From Flavisolibacter ginsenosidimutans (GTDB lineage Bacteria; Bacteroidota; Bacteroidia; Chitinophagales; Chitinophagaceae), in NCBI RefSeq assembly GCF_007970805.1, contig NZ_CP042433.1, positions 4,340,001 to 4,404,000 of the forward strand: a DNA stretch of 64,000 nt, read 5' to 3'. The position numbers and the translations under genes are program-made. Every line of letters begins with the position of its first letter. Position 1 is the stretch's first letter. The notes beneath the pieces were generated by a model that ran no database searches, had not been told where the DNA came from, and was given only the letters and a program-made list of their open reading frames with translations. Of this stretch, positions 1 to 7,228 are shown one piece after another.

Positions 1-713
1 TTGGCTATAACGAAGAGCACCCGGTATTGAAAGACGTTTCCTTTTTGGTAGAACCGGGCGAAACCGTTGCCATTGTGGGCCACACGGGCAGCGGAAAAAC
101 AACGATCATTTCTTTGCTCAACCGTCTTTACCAAATCAATCGCGGCCAAATAAAAGTGGACGACGTTCCGGTGGATGAATTTGACGTTGACACGCTTCGC
201 AAAAACATCGGCGTGGTGCTGCAGGACGTGTTCTTGTTTCCCGGTTCGGTGCTTGACAACATTACCTTGATGAATCCTTCTATTCCCAAAGAAAAAGTAG
301 TGGAAGCGGCAAAGCTAATCGGGATGCACGAGTTCATTTTGCAACTGCCGGGCGGCTACGATTACAACGTGATGGAACGCGGCGCCACGCTTTCGCTAGG
401 CCAGCGGCAATTGCTATCCTTTATTCGGGCCTTGCTTTATAATCCCGCGATTTTGATTTTGGACGAAGCCACATCTTCGATTGATACTGAAAGTGAACTG
501 CTGATTGAAAAGGCGATTGACAAACTCATCGCCGGACGCACCTCAATTGTGATTGCGCACCGGCTGAGCACCATTCAGCGGGCCGACAAAATCATTGTGC
601 TCGACAAAGGCGAAGTGAAGGAAGTGGGCAGTCATTTGGAACTTTTGGCAAGGGGCGGCTTTTACAGTAAACTGCACCGTATGCAGTTTGAACGCAAAAT
701 GCAAGCGACGTAA
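1..713 (+). CDS. ABC transporter ATP-binding domain (exporter type), 5' end outside the window
   Basis: This is the C-terminal nucleotide-binding domain of an ABC exporter, which hydrolyses ATP to drive transport across the inner membrane. The open frame runs back to base 3 without a stop (residues GYNEEHPVLKDVSF), so the apparent TTG start at 27 is internal and the transmembrane half lies upstream. Visible motifs in order: an A-loop Tyr at base 6, Walker A GHTGSGKTT near base 78, Q-loop VLQDVF, signature LSLGQRQ (G-Q variant of LSGGQ), Walker B ILILDEATSSID and switch His in IAHRLS. The family is usually 580-600 residues. The substrate cannot be read. The gene at 45105 is a separate complete paralogue. 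Confidence 0.93.
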   Translation, partial: GYNEEHPVLKDVSFLVEPGETVAIVGHTGSGKTTIISLLNRLYQINRGQIKVDDVPVDEFDVDTLRKNIGVVLQDVFLFPGSVLDNITLMNPSIPKEKVVEAAKLIGMHEFILQLPGGYDYNVMERGATLSLGQRQLLSFIRALLYNPAILILDEATSSIDTESELLIEKAIDKLIAGRTSIVIAHRLSTIQRADKIIVLDKGEVKEVGSHLELLARGGFYSKLHRMQFERKMQAT

Positions 714-942
714 AACGGTTTAGCCAATAGAGAGTTGTTTTTACGCCGGTTGTTGCATGCAAGAGTGATTTGTCGCCGGAAACCAGGGCAACGAAGTCTC
801 TTGGAAAATGCAAACGTTTCGGCACGAAGAAAAATAGCCGCCTTGCATACGATTACAGCCTTCTTTGCGTTTGATTGAAAACGGCTTTTGTGTATCCGGA
901 TTCTGGAAATTGGAATAGATTAGCCGAAAATTCGAAACTGAT

Positions 943-2265
943 ATGCGGTATTTGCTTATTGGGCTGTTGGGATCATTGACCCTTGGAATCGTTTACTCCT
1001 GCCAAAAGGAAACCAGTATTGAATACGGCACTGCCGCAAAAGGCAGCTTGCAAAGTTCGGCTGGCGATTGCCTGCCGAAAACGGTGGCCGGCAGTTATGC
1101 GCCGGGTAGAGCGCTAAACGATAGCAACTATATAGAAGTGACCGTAAACGTAACCACCGCTGGACCTTACACCATCTTTACCGACACCGTAAACGGTTAT
1201 GCTTTTAAAACTACCGGCACCTTTTCGGGCACCGGAACAAACACCGTGCGACTAAAAGGCGGTGGCACACCGGTCACCGCTGGCACCGATGATTTTACGG
1301 TCTTTTTCGATTCGAGTTTCTGCGATATTTCCATACCGGTTAGTGGCAGCAGTGGTGGCACCGGCTGTGGCACCTCTGTTGTACAGGGAACTTATACCGC
1401 GGGTACGGTACTTGTCGCAGCAAACACCGCAGTGTTTACGCATACGTACGCAACAGCCGGTAATTATAGTGTGAGCACCAATACTGTGAATGGTTATTCG
1501 TTTGGGCCAACTTCTTACACAGCTACCGCAGGTTCAAACACCGTTACGCTAACGGCAACAGGCACGCCCACGGCGGCCGGCACCAACAACTTTAATATTA
1601 ATTTCGGCGACGGCCAAACCTGCTCGTTTACCGTTACGGTGGGCAGCGGAACGGTAACACAAAACACCGATTACTTCCCAACAACCCAGGGCAGTTGGTG
1701 GACTTACGACGACATTAAGAATTCCGATACGTTTAAAGTAACCGTTAACGGAACGCAGAGTATTACCGTTTCCGGCAACACGCAGACTTACCAGAAGTTT
1801 GTTTACTCCGACGCTACCGGCCCGTTCTATACCGAGTATTACCGTAAAGACGCCGCCACCGGCTTTTATTACCAATCTTTCGACACAACGGGTTCGGGCT
1901 TTGGCCAGGCGGGCGTTACGCTGAGCCAGGCAAAGTTTGACGTGTTGTTTTTGAAAAACACGCTGGCAACCGGCGCCACCTGGACCACGGACATCTCGGC
2001 TACGTACTCCGGTTTGCCCACCACCATTCGCTTTGCTTATACTTGCGTTGATGCAAACGCAACCAAAACGGTGAACGGCAAAACGTTTACGAACGTCTAT
2101 AAAGTACAGTATAAGATCCAGGCAAATGTTGCCAATTCCGGCTGGCAGGATGTTCCTGGCGGCGGTCCTTTCACTTCGTATTATGCAAAAGGCATTGGCC
2201 TTCTTTCTGCGGACGATGATACGGGTTCCCCGACGCAGAACATTCGCTACTGGCAGGTTAATTAA
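943..2265 (+). CDS. Secreted lipoprotein with two tandem beta-sandwich-like repeats
   Basis: A 440-residue surface or periplasmic lipoprotein. The N-terminus has a signal peptide ending in a lipobox with the acylated Cys at residue 20 (GIVYSC). Two related units follow at about residues 43-134 and 142-234. They share a leading Cys, a (G)xYxxG segment, NGYxF, a T-rich strand, GTPxxAGTxxF and a closing C-x-(I/F)-x-(I/V) strand, so each looks like an Ig-like or PKD-like fold with a disulfide. Residues 240-440 form a different domain beginning NTDYFPTTQGSWW. No catalytic motif is visible and no function is assigned. It is alone between the ABC gene and the atp operon and ends in its own terminator. 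Confidence 0.85.
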   Translation: MRYLLIGLLGSLTLGIVYSCQKETSIEYGTAAKGSLQSSAGDCLPKTVAGSYAPGRALNDSNYIEVTVNVTTAGPYTIFTDTVNGYAFKTTGTFSGTGTNTVRLKGGGTPVTAGTDDFTVFFDSSFCDISIPVSGSSGGTGCGTSVVQGTYTAGTVLVAANTAVFTHTYATAGNYSVSTNTVNGYSFGPTSYTATAGSNTVTLTATGTPTAAGTNNFNINFGDGQTCSFTVTVGSGTVTQNTDYFPTTQGSWWTYDDIKNSDTFKVTVNGTQSITVSGNTQTYQKFVYSDATGPFYTEYYRKDAATGFYYQSFDTTGSGFGQAGVTLSQAKFDVLFLKNTLATGATWTTDISATYSGLPTTIRFAYTCVDANATKTVNGKTFTNVYKVQYKIQANVANSGWQDVPGGGPFTSYYAKGIGLLSADDDTGSPTQNIRYWQVN

Positions 2266-2272
2266 ACCCCGT

Positions 2273-2324
2273 AAAAATGAAGCAGCAGATGAGGTAAAAG
2301 AGCTTTGCCTGCTGCTTCATTTTT
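2273..2324 (+). terminator. Rho-independent terminator after the repeat lipoprotein
   Basis: A 16-bp inverted repeat (2273-2288 with 2309-2324, arm AATGAAGCAGCAG plus flanking A/T) has a 20-nt loop and a T-rich 3' side. It sits 8 bp after the stop codon and separates the lipoprotein from the atp promoter. Confidence 0.85.
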
Positions 2325-2404
2325 GTTTGGTTAAAAGCGTTGGCGTGGTTGAAAATTGCCGCCCTTTTCTTTTCAAAGCCGTTTTCTATTTAGGCGTGCC
2401 CCCT

Positions 2405-2412
2405 TATCTTTG
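2405..2412 (+). promoter_or_regulatory. Bacteroidota -7 element TATCTTTG upstream of atpB
   Basis: Perfect match to the phylum consensus TAnnTTTG, 20 bp upstream of the atpB ATG. The expected transcript leader is therefore very short. A clear -33 TTTG is not visible at the usual distance. Confidence 0.7.
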
Positions 2413-2432
2413 CGCCAAATTTCAGAAACGTG

Positions 2433-3686
2433 ATGGCTTTAAGGCGAATCAAATCCTTGTCTGTAGCGGTTTTTAGCGTATTGTTGGTGTTCTTTTCTTA
2501 TACGTCCTTTGCCCAAGGCGACCCCGATAGCAATAGCAAACTGCAACGCGAAGACAAAATGCCCGAGAAAGCTGATGAAAAAGGCGGCGCAGGCGAGAAG
2601 AAAGGCGCCTTTGATGCCAACGAAGTCATCTTCGGTCACGTGATGGATGCCCACCAGTTTCACTTTTTCTCTTGGGTTGGCGGCGGCGGCGAACAGCATC
2701 ATGCGGTCATTCCCCTGCCTGTTTTGCTTTATGAACCCGGACGAGGCTTTGCTTTTTTTAGTTCAGGAAATTTTCACCACGGCGAAGAAGCTTACGACGG
2801 ATACCGCATCGTTACCGAAAGTTACCGCGAAAACCTGAAGGCAAAAGGCATGGGAGAAGATCAAATCCGCCTTTTGCAGGACGAGCAAATTGTTGCCGTT
2901 GACAACAATGGAAATCCGATTGACCGCAAGGTGTACGATTTTTCCATTACCCGCAACGTGGTGCAAATGTTCATCGCTCTCGCTCTTTTGGTTTGGCTGA
3001 TGCTTTCCATTGCCAAACGTTACAGCACTGGCCAAGGCATTACCTCGGCGCCAAAGGGTTGGCAAAACGCCATCGAACCCGTGGTGCAATTCATTCGCGA
3101 CGAAGTGGCAAAGCCAAACATGGGCCCCCATTACAGGAAGTACATGCCGCTTCTGCTGACACTCTTCTTTTTCATTTTAATCAACACGGCCTTTGGCTTA
3201 ATTCCCGGTTCGGCCAACGTAACGGGCAACATTGCCTTTACGTTTGTTTTAGGCATCATCTCTTTTCTGGTAATCACGTTCAGCGGTAACGGACATTACT
3301 GGAAACACATTTTTTGGCCGCCGGTGCCGCACGGCATCAAGCCCTTGATGATTTTGGTGGAGATACTTTCCATGTTCACAAAACCGTTCGCTTTAATCGT
3401 CCGTTTGTTTGCCAACATGTTGGCCGGTCACATCATCATTATTTGTTTGGTTTCGCTGATATTTATTTTCGGTCACCTGAGCACCGGCGTTGGTCTTGGC
3501 TTTTCGCCCATTTCCATTGCCTTTGCGGTATTCATTTACGTGATTGAAATTTTGGTGGCTTTCATCCAGGCCTTCATCTTCACCAACCTGACCGCGGTAT
3601 TCATTGGTCAGGCCACCGAAGACGGGCATCATACGGTAGAAAGTGCGCACAACGGCGAGCCGCCAACGGAACCGCTGATTCTTTAA
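2433..3686 (+). CDS. atpB: ATP synthase Fo subunit a
   Basis: Integral-membrane subunit a forms the proton half-channels against the c ring of F1Fo ATP synthase. The protein is about 417 residues, longer than the ~270 of E. coli because it has a signal-like N-terminus and a long periplasmic stretch (residues ~25-165, rich in His/Glu/Lys), as is usual in Bacteroidota. The conserved C-terminal membrane core contains the LIVRLFANMLAGH helix with the essential Arg, followed by the helix with AFIQAFIFTNLTAVFIG. GTG at 2430 and ATG at 2433 are both in frame; ATG 2433 is preferred. It is the first gene of atpB-E-F-H-A, and 103 bp holding a hairpin separate it from atpE. Confidence 0.96.
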   Translation: MALRRIKSLSVAVFSVLLVFFSYTSFAQGDPDSNSKLQREDKMPEKADEKGGAGEKKGAFDANEVIFGHVMDAHQFHFFSWVGGGGEQHHAVIPLPVLLYEPGRGFAFFSSGNFHHGEEAYDGYRIVTESYRENLKAKGMGEDQIRLLQDEQIVAVDNNGNPIDRKVYDFSITRNVVQMFIALALLVWLMLSIAKRYSTGQGITSAPKGWQNAIEPVVQFIRDEVAKPNMGPHYRKYMPLLLTLFFFILINTAFGLIPGSANVTGNIAFTFVLGIISFLVITFSGNGHYWKHIFWPPVPHGIKPLMILVEILSMFTKPFALIVRLFANMLAGHIIIICLVSLIFIFGHLSTGVGLGFSPISIAFAVFIYVIEILVAFIQAFIFTNLTAVFIGQATEDGHHTVESAHNGEPPTEPLIL

Positions 3687-3689
3687 GTT

Positions 3690-3750
3690 GATCGTTGTCC
3701 GTTGACAGTTGCCCGTTCGCTCTTCGGCTAACGACCAACGAACAACAATC
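3690..3750. repeat. Heptamer-periodic inverted repeat between atpB and atpE
   Basis: Just after the atpB stop the sequence reads as 7-base words GTTGATC, GTTGTCC, GTTGACA, GTTGCCC, GTTCGCT. The right arm, 3730-3750, is complementary to the left arm 3690-3711 at roughly 16 of 21 positions and is itself periodic (GTTGTTC, GTTGGTC, GTTAGCC on the minus strand). It can fold as a hairpin in the operon mRNA. Confidence 0.75.
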
Positions 3751-3789
3751 TTGGCTTTTGGATTTATTCATCATTATAAAAGAACAAAC

Positions 3790-4038
3790 ATGAGTTTACT
3801 TTTCACTTTGGTAAGCACGGTAGCATGGGCAAATGCCGGTGGTGCTATTGGCGCTGGCCTGGCGGCCATCGGTGCCGGTATCGGTATCGGACAAATTGGT
3901 CGCGGTGCGGTAGAGTCTATTGCACGCCAGCCAGAAGCTTCTAACGACATCCGTGCAAACATGATCCTGACTGCAGCCTTCATTGAGGGTGTAGCGCTGT
4001 TTGCCGTAATTGCCGGTATTCTGGCGATGTTCGTTTAA
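3790..4038 (+). CDS. atpE: ATP synthase Fo subunit c
   Basis: Subunit c is the proton-carrying proteolipid that forms the rotating ring of Fo. The 82-residue protein has two transmembrane helices joined by a polar loop (IARQPEA). Helix 1 has the Gly/Ala-rich packing face (GAIGAGLAAIGAGIGIG) and helix 2 has the ion-binding Glu in FIEGVALF. ATG 3790 was chosen because the frame-open extension back to 3709 covers the intergenic hairpin and has no c-subunit character. A strong terminator-like hairpin follows directly and could raise atpE mRNA over the downstream genes, in line with the many c copies per enzyme. Confidence 0.97.
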   Translation: MSLLFTLVSTVAWANAGGAIGAGLAAIGAGIGIGQIGRGAVESIARQPEASNDIRANMILTAAFIEGVALFAVIAGILAMFV

Positions 4039-4044
4039 AAAAAC

Positions 4045-4083
4045 AAAACCGCATCCAAAGCACAGGGCGGCGGATGCGGTTTT
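4045..4083 (+). terminator. Terminator-like hairpin inside the atp operon, after atpE
   Basis: Perfect 12-bp stem: AAAACCGCATCC at 4045-4056 pairs with GGATGCGGTTTT at 4072-4083 across a 15-nt loop, 6 bp after the atpE stop. The 3' T run is short (TTTTAATTAG), so partial termination or 3'-end protection is likelier than a full stop. Confidence 0.8.
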
Positions 4084-4113
4084 AATTAGCTGGTTAACCA
4101 CTGTGCTGATGCG

Positions 4114-4175
4114 GTAATGAAGAAGGTCTGAGCGAATAAAACTTCATTATCAAATTATCGAATTATCAAATTATC
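4114..4175. repeat. Octamer repeat xAATTATC with short inverted repeat before atpF
   Basis: Tandem 8-mers AAATTATC (4152-4159), GAATTATC (4160-4167) and AAATTATC (4168-4175), preceded by a partial unit ATTATC, run up to 11 bp before the atpF start. GTAATGAAG at 4114-4122 pairs at 8 of 9 positions with CTTCATTAT at 4142-4150. Confidence 0.7.
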
Positions 4176-4186
4176 ACATTAAGTAT

Positions 4187-4681
4187 ATGCGTTTACTGAC
4201 ACCGGAATTAGGGTTGATCTTTTGGACGGCGCTGGCCTTTATTATTGTGTTCATCGTGCTGCGCAAGTTCGCCTGGGGCCCGATTTTAAAATCACTTGAC
4301 CAGCGTGAAAAAACCATTGCTGATTCGTTGGAAAGTGCCGACCGCGTAAAGCGTGAAATGGCGCAACTGAAAAACGAGAACGAAGAGCTGATGGCCAGGG
4401 CCCGTGAAGAAAGAAGCCTGATGCTGAAAGAAGCCCGCGATACAAAAGACCGCATTGTGAACGAGGCAAAAGAGCAAGCAAAAACCGAAGCCAATAAAAT
4501 CATTGCCGAAGCGCAACAACAAATCAATGCGCAAAAAATGGCGGCCATCACGGAAGTAAAAAACCAGGTAGGCAAGTTGGTAGTGGAAGTAACCGAAAAA
4601 GTGCTGCGCAAAGAACTGGCCGGCAAAGACGCCCAGGAAGCCCACATCAAAGCGATGGTGGACGATGTAAAACTGAATTAA
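4187..4681 (+). CDS. atpF: ATP synthase Fo subunit b
   Basis: Subunit b is the peripheral stalk that holds F1 static against the rotor. The 164-residue protein has one N-terminal membrane helix (LIFWTALAFIIVFIVL, residues ~9-24), the KFAWGPI tether and then a long charged helical region (residues ~35-150, rich in E/K/A/R) that forms the dimeric coiled coil. Length and layout are normal for the family. It lies between atpE and atpH in the standard order. The gap before it (148 bp) is unusually long for this operon and contains a hairpin and an octamer repeat. Confidence 0.95.
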   Translation: MRLLTPELGLIFWTALAFIIVFIVLRKFAWGPILKSLDQREKTIADSLESADRVKREMAQLKNENEELMARAREERSLMLKEARDTKDRIVNEAKEQAKTEANKIIAEAQQQINAQKMAAITEVKNQVGKLVVEVTEKVLRKELAGKDAQEAHIKAMVDDVKLN

Positions 4682-4689
4682 GAAACAGG

Positions 4690-4772
4690 ATATTGTTATA
4701 TTGAGATATTGCGATATTGACGGAAACCAAACTGTCGAATTGCAATACCCCAATCACCAATGTCTCAATATC
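4690..4772. repeat. Octamer-periodic inverted repeat between atpF and atpH
   Basis: The left arm is four consecutive 8-mers ATATTGTT, ATATTGAG, ATATTGCG, ATATTGAC (4690-4721). The right side contains CAATGTCTCAATAT at 4758-4771, whose complement matches 4698-4711 at 13 of 14 bases. It begins 8 bp after the atpF stop and ends 8 bp before the atpH start. Confidence 0.8.
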
Positions 4773-4779
4773 GTTTTAA

Positions 4780-5343
4780 ATGTTGAACCCACGAGTTGCC
4801 TCCCGTTATGCGAAATCGCTGCTTGATTTAGCCGCTGAAAAAGGCCAGTTGGAGCCGGTGCACGCCGACATGCTTTACCTGCAACAACTGATTAAAGGCA
4901 GTCGCGATTTTTTAGGCTTGCTGCGCAGTCCCGTCATCAAGGCTGATACAAAAATTAAAGCTATAAACGCAGTTACAGCCGGCAAGGTTAGCCCGATTAC
5001 GACCGTCTTTATTGAACTGATGACAAGCAAGGCCCGGGAGGCTGTTTTGCCCGAGATCATCACTTCTTTCATTCAGCAATATAAAGAACACAAAGGCATT
5101 CAAACCGTGAAGCTGACAACGGCGGTTCCGGTGAGCGACGCACTAAAAAATGAAATCATCGCACAAGTGAAAAAGACCGGCGGTTTTGACAAACTGGAAT
5201 TAGAAGAAACCGTTGATCCGAACATCATTGGTGGCTTTGTGTTGCAGGCTGGCGACAAGCTGATTGACGCAAGCATTGCCTACGATTTAAAAAACATTTC
5301 ACGTCAATTTGAGAACAACGATTTTATTTACAAAGTAAGATAG
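4780..5343 (+). CDS. atpH: ATP synthase F1 subunit delta
   Basis: The delta subunit joins the b stalk to the top of the F1 alpha3beta3 head. The 187-residue protein has the family layout: an N-terminal helical bundle (residues 1-105, starting NPRVASRYAKSLLDLA) and a C-terminal domain that includes the conserved EETVDPNIIGGFVLQAGDKLIDASI segment. Length is normal (175-185). It is preceded by the ATATTG octamer hairpin and followed by the GARTTAW heptamer hairpin. Confidence 0.94.
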   Translation: MLNPRVASRYAKSLLDLAAEKGQLEPVHADMLYLQQLIKGSRDFLGLLRSPVIKADTKIKAINAVTAGKVSPITTVFIELMTSKAREAVLPEIITSFIQQYKEHKGIQTVKLTTAVPVSDALKNEIIAQVKKTGGFDKLELEETVDPNIIGGFVLQAGDKLIDASIAYDLKNISRQFENNDFIYKVR

Positions 5344-5356
5344 CGTTAACAATAAT

Positions 5357-5440
5357 GAGTTATGAGTTAAGAATTATGAATGAAATCATGAGTCTTCTCA
5401 AACTCAGACGAAACGATTCATAACTCATAATTCTTAATTC
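5357..5440. repeat. Heptamer-periodic inverted repeat between atpH and atpA
   Basis: The left arm, 5357-5381, reads GAGTTAT, GAGTTAA, GAATTAT, GAAT. The right arm, 5416-5440, is its complement at 20 of 25 positions. Several mismatches become G-U pairs in RNA, giving a stem of about 22 of 25. The right arm is built from the same heptamer family (GAATTAA, GAATTAT, GAGTTAT on the minus strand). The loop is 34 nt. Confidence 0.85.
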
Positions 5441-5455
5441 TTAATTAGTGATACT

Positions 5456-7036
5456 ATGCCAGAAATAAAACCAGATGAAATAAGTGCCATCCTGCGCCAG
5501 CAGTTGAGCGGCTTTAACGCCAGCGCCGACCTGGAAGAAGTGGGAACCGTTTTGCAAATGGGCGACGGCATTGCCCGTGTGTACGGCCTCGGAAACGTTC
5601 GCGCCGGCGAGCTGGTGGAATTTGAAAACGGCGTGCAAGGCATTGCCCTGAACCTGGAGGAAGACAATGTGGGTGCGGTATTAATGGGAGAAATGGGCAC
5701 ACTGCAGGAAGGTTCGAAAGTGCGCCGCACCGGACAAATTGCCTCCATTAAAGTGGGCGAAGGCATGGTGGGTCGCGTGGTGAATACCCTCGGCGAACCC
5801 ATTGACGGCAAAGGCCCCATCTCCGGCGAACGCTATGAAATGCCGCTGGAACGCAAAGCTCCAGGGGTGATCTATCGCGAGCCAGTGAAAGAGCCGCTGC
5901 AAACGGGTATCAAAGCCATTGATGCGATGATTCCCGTAGGCCGTGGTCAACGTGAATTGGTAATTGGTGACCGCCAGACTGGTAAAACAGCTATCTGTCT
6001 TGACACCATCATCAACCAAAAAGAATTCTTTGAAGCGGGCAAGCCCGTTTACTGTATCTACGTTGCCATCGGTCAAAAAGCATCCACCATTGCCGGTGTG
6101 ATGAAGACTTTGCAGGATGCGGGTGCAATGGCCTACACCACTATTGTTGCAGCATCTGCATCTGACCCTGCGCCGTTGCAGTTCTACGCGCCGTTTGCGG
6201 GTGCGGCCATTGGTGAGTTTTTCCGCGACACCGGACGTCCGGCCCTGATTATTTATGATGACCTTTCCAAACAGGCCGTTGCTTACCGCGAAGTATCCTT
6301 GTTGTTGCGTCGTCCGCCGGGCCGCGAGGCTTATCCTGGTGACGTATTCTATTTGCACAGCCGCTTGTTGGAACGTGCGGCCAAAGTGATTGCGAATGAC
6401 GAAGTAGCAAAGCAAATGAACGACTTGCCCGAAAGCATTCGTCACTTGGTAAAAGGCGGTGGTTCGTTAACGGCGTTGCCGATCATTGAAACGCAGGCCG
6501 GTGACGTATCGGCTTACATTCCAACAAACGTGATCTCTATCACTGACGGGCAGATCTTCCTTGAATCAAACTTGTTTAACGCGGGTATTCGTCCGGCCAT
6601 TAACGTGGGTATCTCTGTAAGCCGCGTGGGCGGTAACGCACAAATCAAGTCCATGAAGAAAGTGGCCGGTACGTTGAAGCTTGATCAGGCTTTGTACCGT
6701 GAGCTGGAAGCCTTCTCGAAATTTGGCGGCGACCTTGACGCGGCCACGAAGAACGTAATTGACAAGGGAGCCCGCAACGTGGAAATTTTGAAGCAGCCGC
6801 AGTACTCGCCGGTGCCGGTGGAAAAGCAAGTGGCCATTATTTATTTGGGCACGCAAGGCTTGCTGCGCGACGTTCCCGTAAGCAAGGTGAGAGAATTTGA
6901 AGAACAATTCCTGATGGAAATGGAAAGCAAATTGCCTGATGTGTTGCAACAGTTTAAGAAAGGCGCACTGCCCGATGACGGCATTGCCAAAATGGTGGAA
7001 CTGGCAAACGGCATCATTCCACAGTACAAAAAATGA
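5456..7036 (+). CDS. atpA: ATP synthase F1 subunit alpha
   Basis: Alpha is the non-catalytic nucleotide-binding subunit of the F1 hexamer. The 526-residue protein has the beta-barrel N-terminal domain, the P-loop GDRQTGKTA at about residue 171, the signature PAINVGISVSRVGG near residue 381 and the helical C-terminus. Length is slightly above the usual ~510. It is the last gene of the operon here: atpG, which normally follows, is absent. The gene instead ends at a terminator and the next gene is on the other strand. Confidence 0.98.
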   Translation: MPEIKPDEISAILRQQLSGFNASADLEEVGTVLQMGDGIARVYGLGNVRAGELVEFENGVQGIALNLEEDNVGAVLMGEMGTLQEGSKVRRTGQIASIKVGEGMVGRVVNTLGEPIDGKGPISGERYEMPLERKAPGVIYREPVKEPLQTGIKAIDAMIPVGRGQRELVIGDRQTGKTAICLDTIINQKEFFEAGKPVYCIYVAIGQKASTIAGVMKTLQDAGAMAYTTIVAASASDPAPLQFYAPFAGAAIGEFFRDTGRPALIIYDDLSKQAVAYREVSLLLRRPPGREAYPGDVFYLHSRLLERAAKVIANDEVAKQMNDLPESIRHLVKGGGSLTALPIIETQAGDVSAYIPTNVISITDGQIFLESNLFNAGIRPAINVGISVSRVGGNAQIKSMKKVAGTLKLDQALYRELEAFSKFGGDLDAATKNVIDKGARNVEILKQPQYSPVPVEKQVAIIYLGTQGLLRDVPVSKVREFEEQFLMEMESKLPDVLQQFKKGALPDDGIAKMVELANGIIPQYKK

Positions 7037-7085
7037 GTGATGAGTAATTAGTGGGTTCACTCTGCTGGGTATCTCCATAAAGTTG

Positions 7086-7108
7086 AAGCGGCCTTTGGGC
7101 CGCTTTTT
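7086..7108 (+). terminator. Terminator of the atp operon
   Basis: AAGCGGCC (7086-7093), loop TTTG, GGCCGCTT (7098-7105), then TTTATT. It lies 50 bp after the atpA stop and confirms that the operon ends without atpG. Confidence 0.88.
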
Positions 7109-7182
7109 ATTGCAGGAACAAAAAGTATCTTCAGATAAGCACTAGCCATTGGACAGCATAAGCTTACTAAGTCTGAATAAAA

Positions 7183-7209
7183 GAAAGGATTTGCATCGCA
7201 AATCCTTTC
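7183..7209 (-). terminator. Terminator of the M1 peptidase gene
   Basis: Perfect 12-bp stem GAAAGGATTTGC (7183-7194) and GCAAATCCTTTC (7198-7209) with a 3-nt loop. On the minus strand it is followed by a T-rich run (TTTTATTC). It lies 19 bp downstream of the peptidase stop. Confidence 0.85.
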
Positions 7210-7228
7210 CTTATTAAAACCAGTTTAC

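Noticed and set aside
27..713. TTG at 27 as the start of the first ABC gene
   Set aside because: The frame is open to the window edge and the residues before it carry the A-loop Tyr, so the gene begins outside the window.
2126..2476. 116-codon plus-strand frame bridging the lipoprotein and atpB
   Set aside because: It runs through the terminator and promoter region and is out of frame with both genes.
3796..4101. 101-codon minus-strand frame over atpE
   Set aside because: It covers atpE and the terminator hairpin; no motif and no promoter.
5681..6445. 254-codon open frame antisense to atpA
   Set aside because: It lies wholly inside atpA, has a low-complexity composition with no domain, and is a by-product of atpA codon use. 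The same applies to the antisense frames at 6566-7078 (atpA) and 54054-54587 (lpxD).
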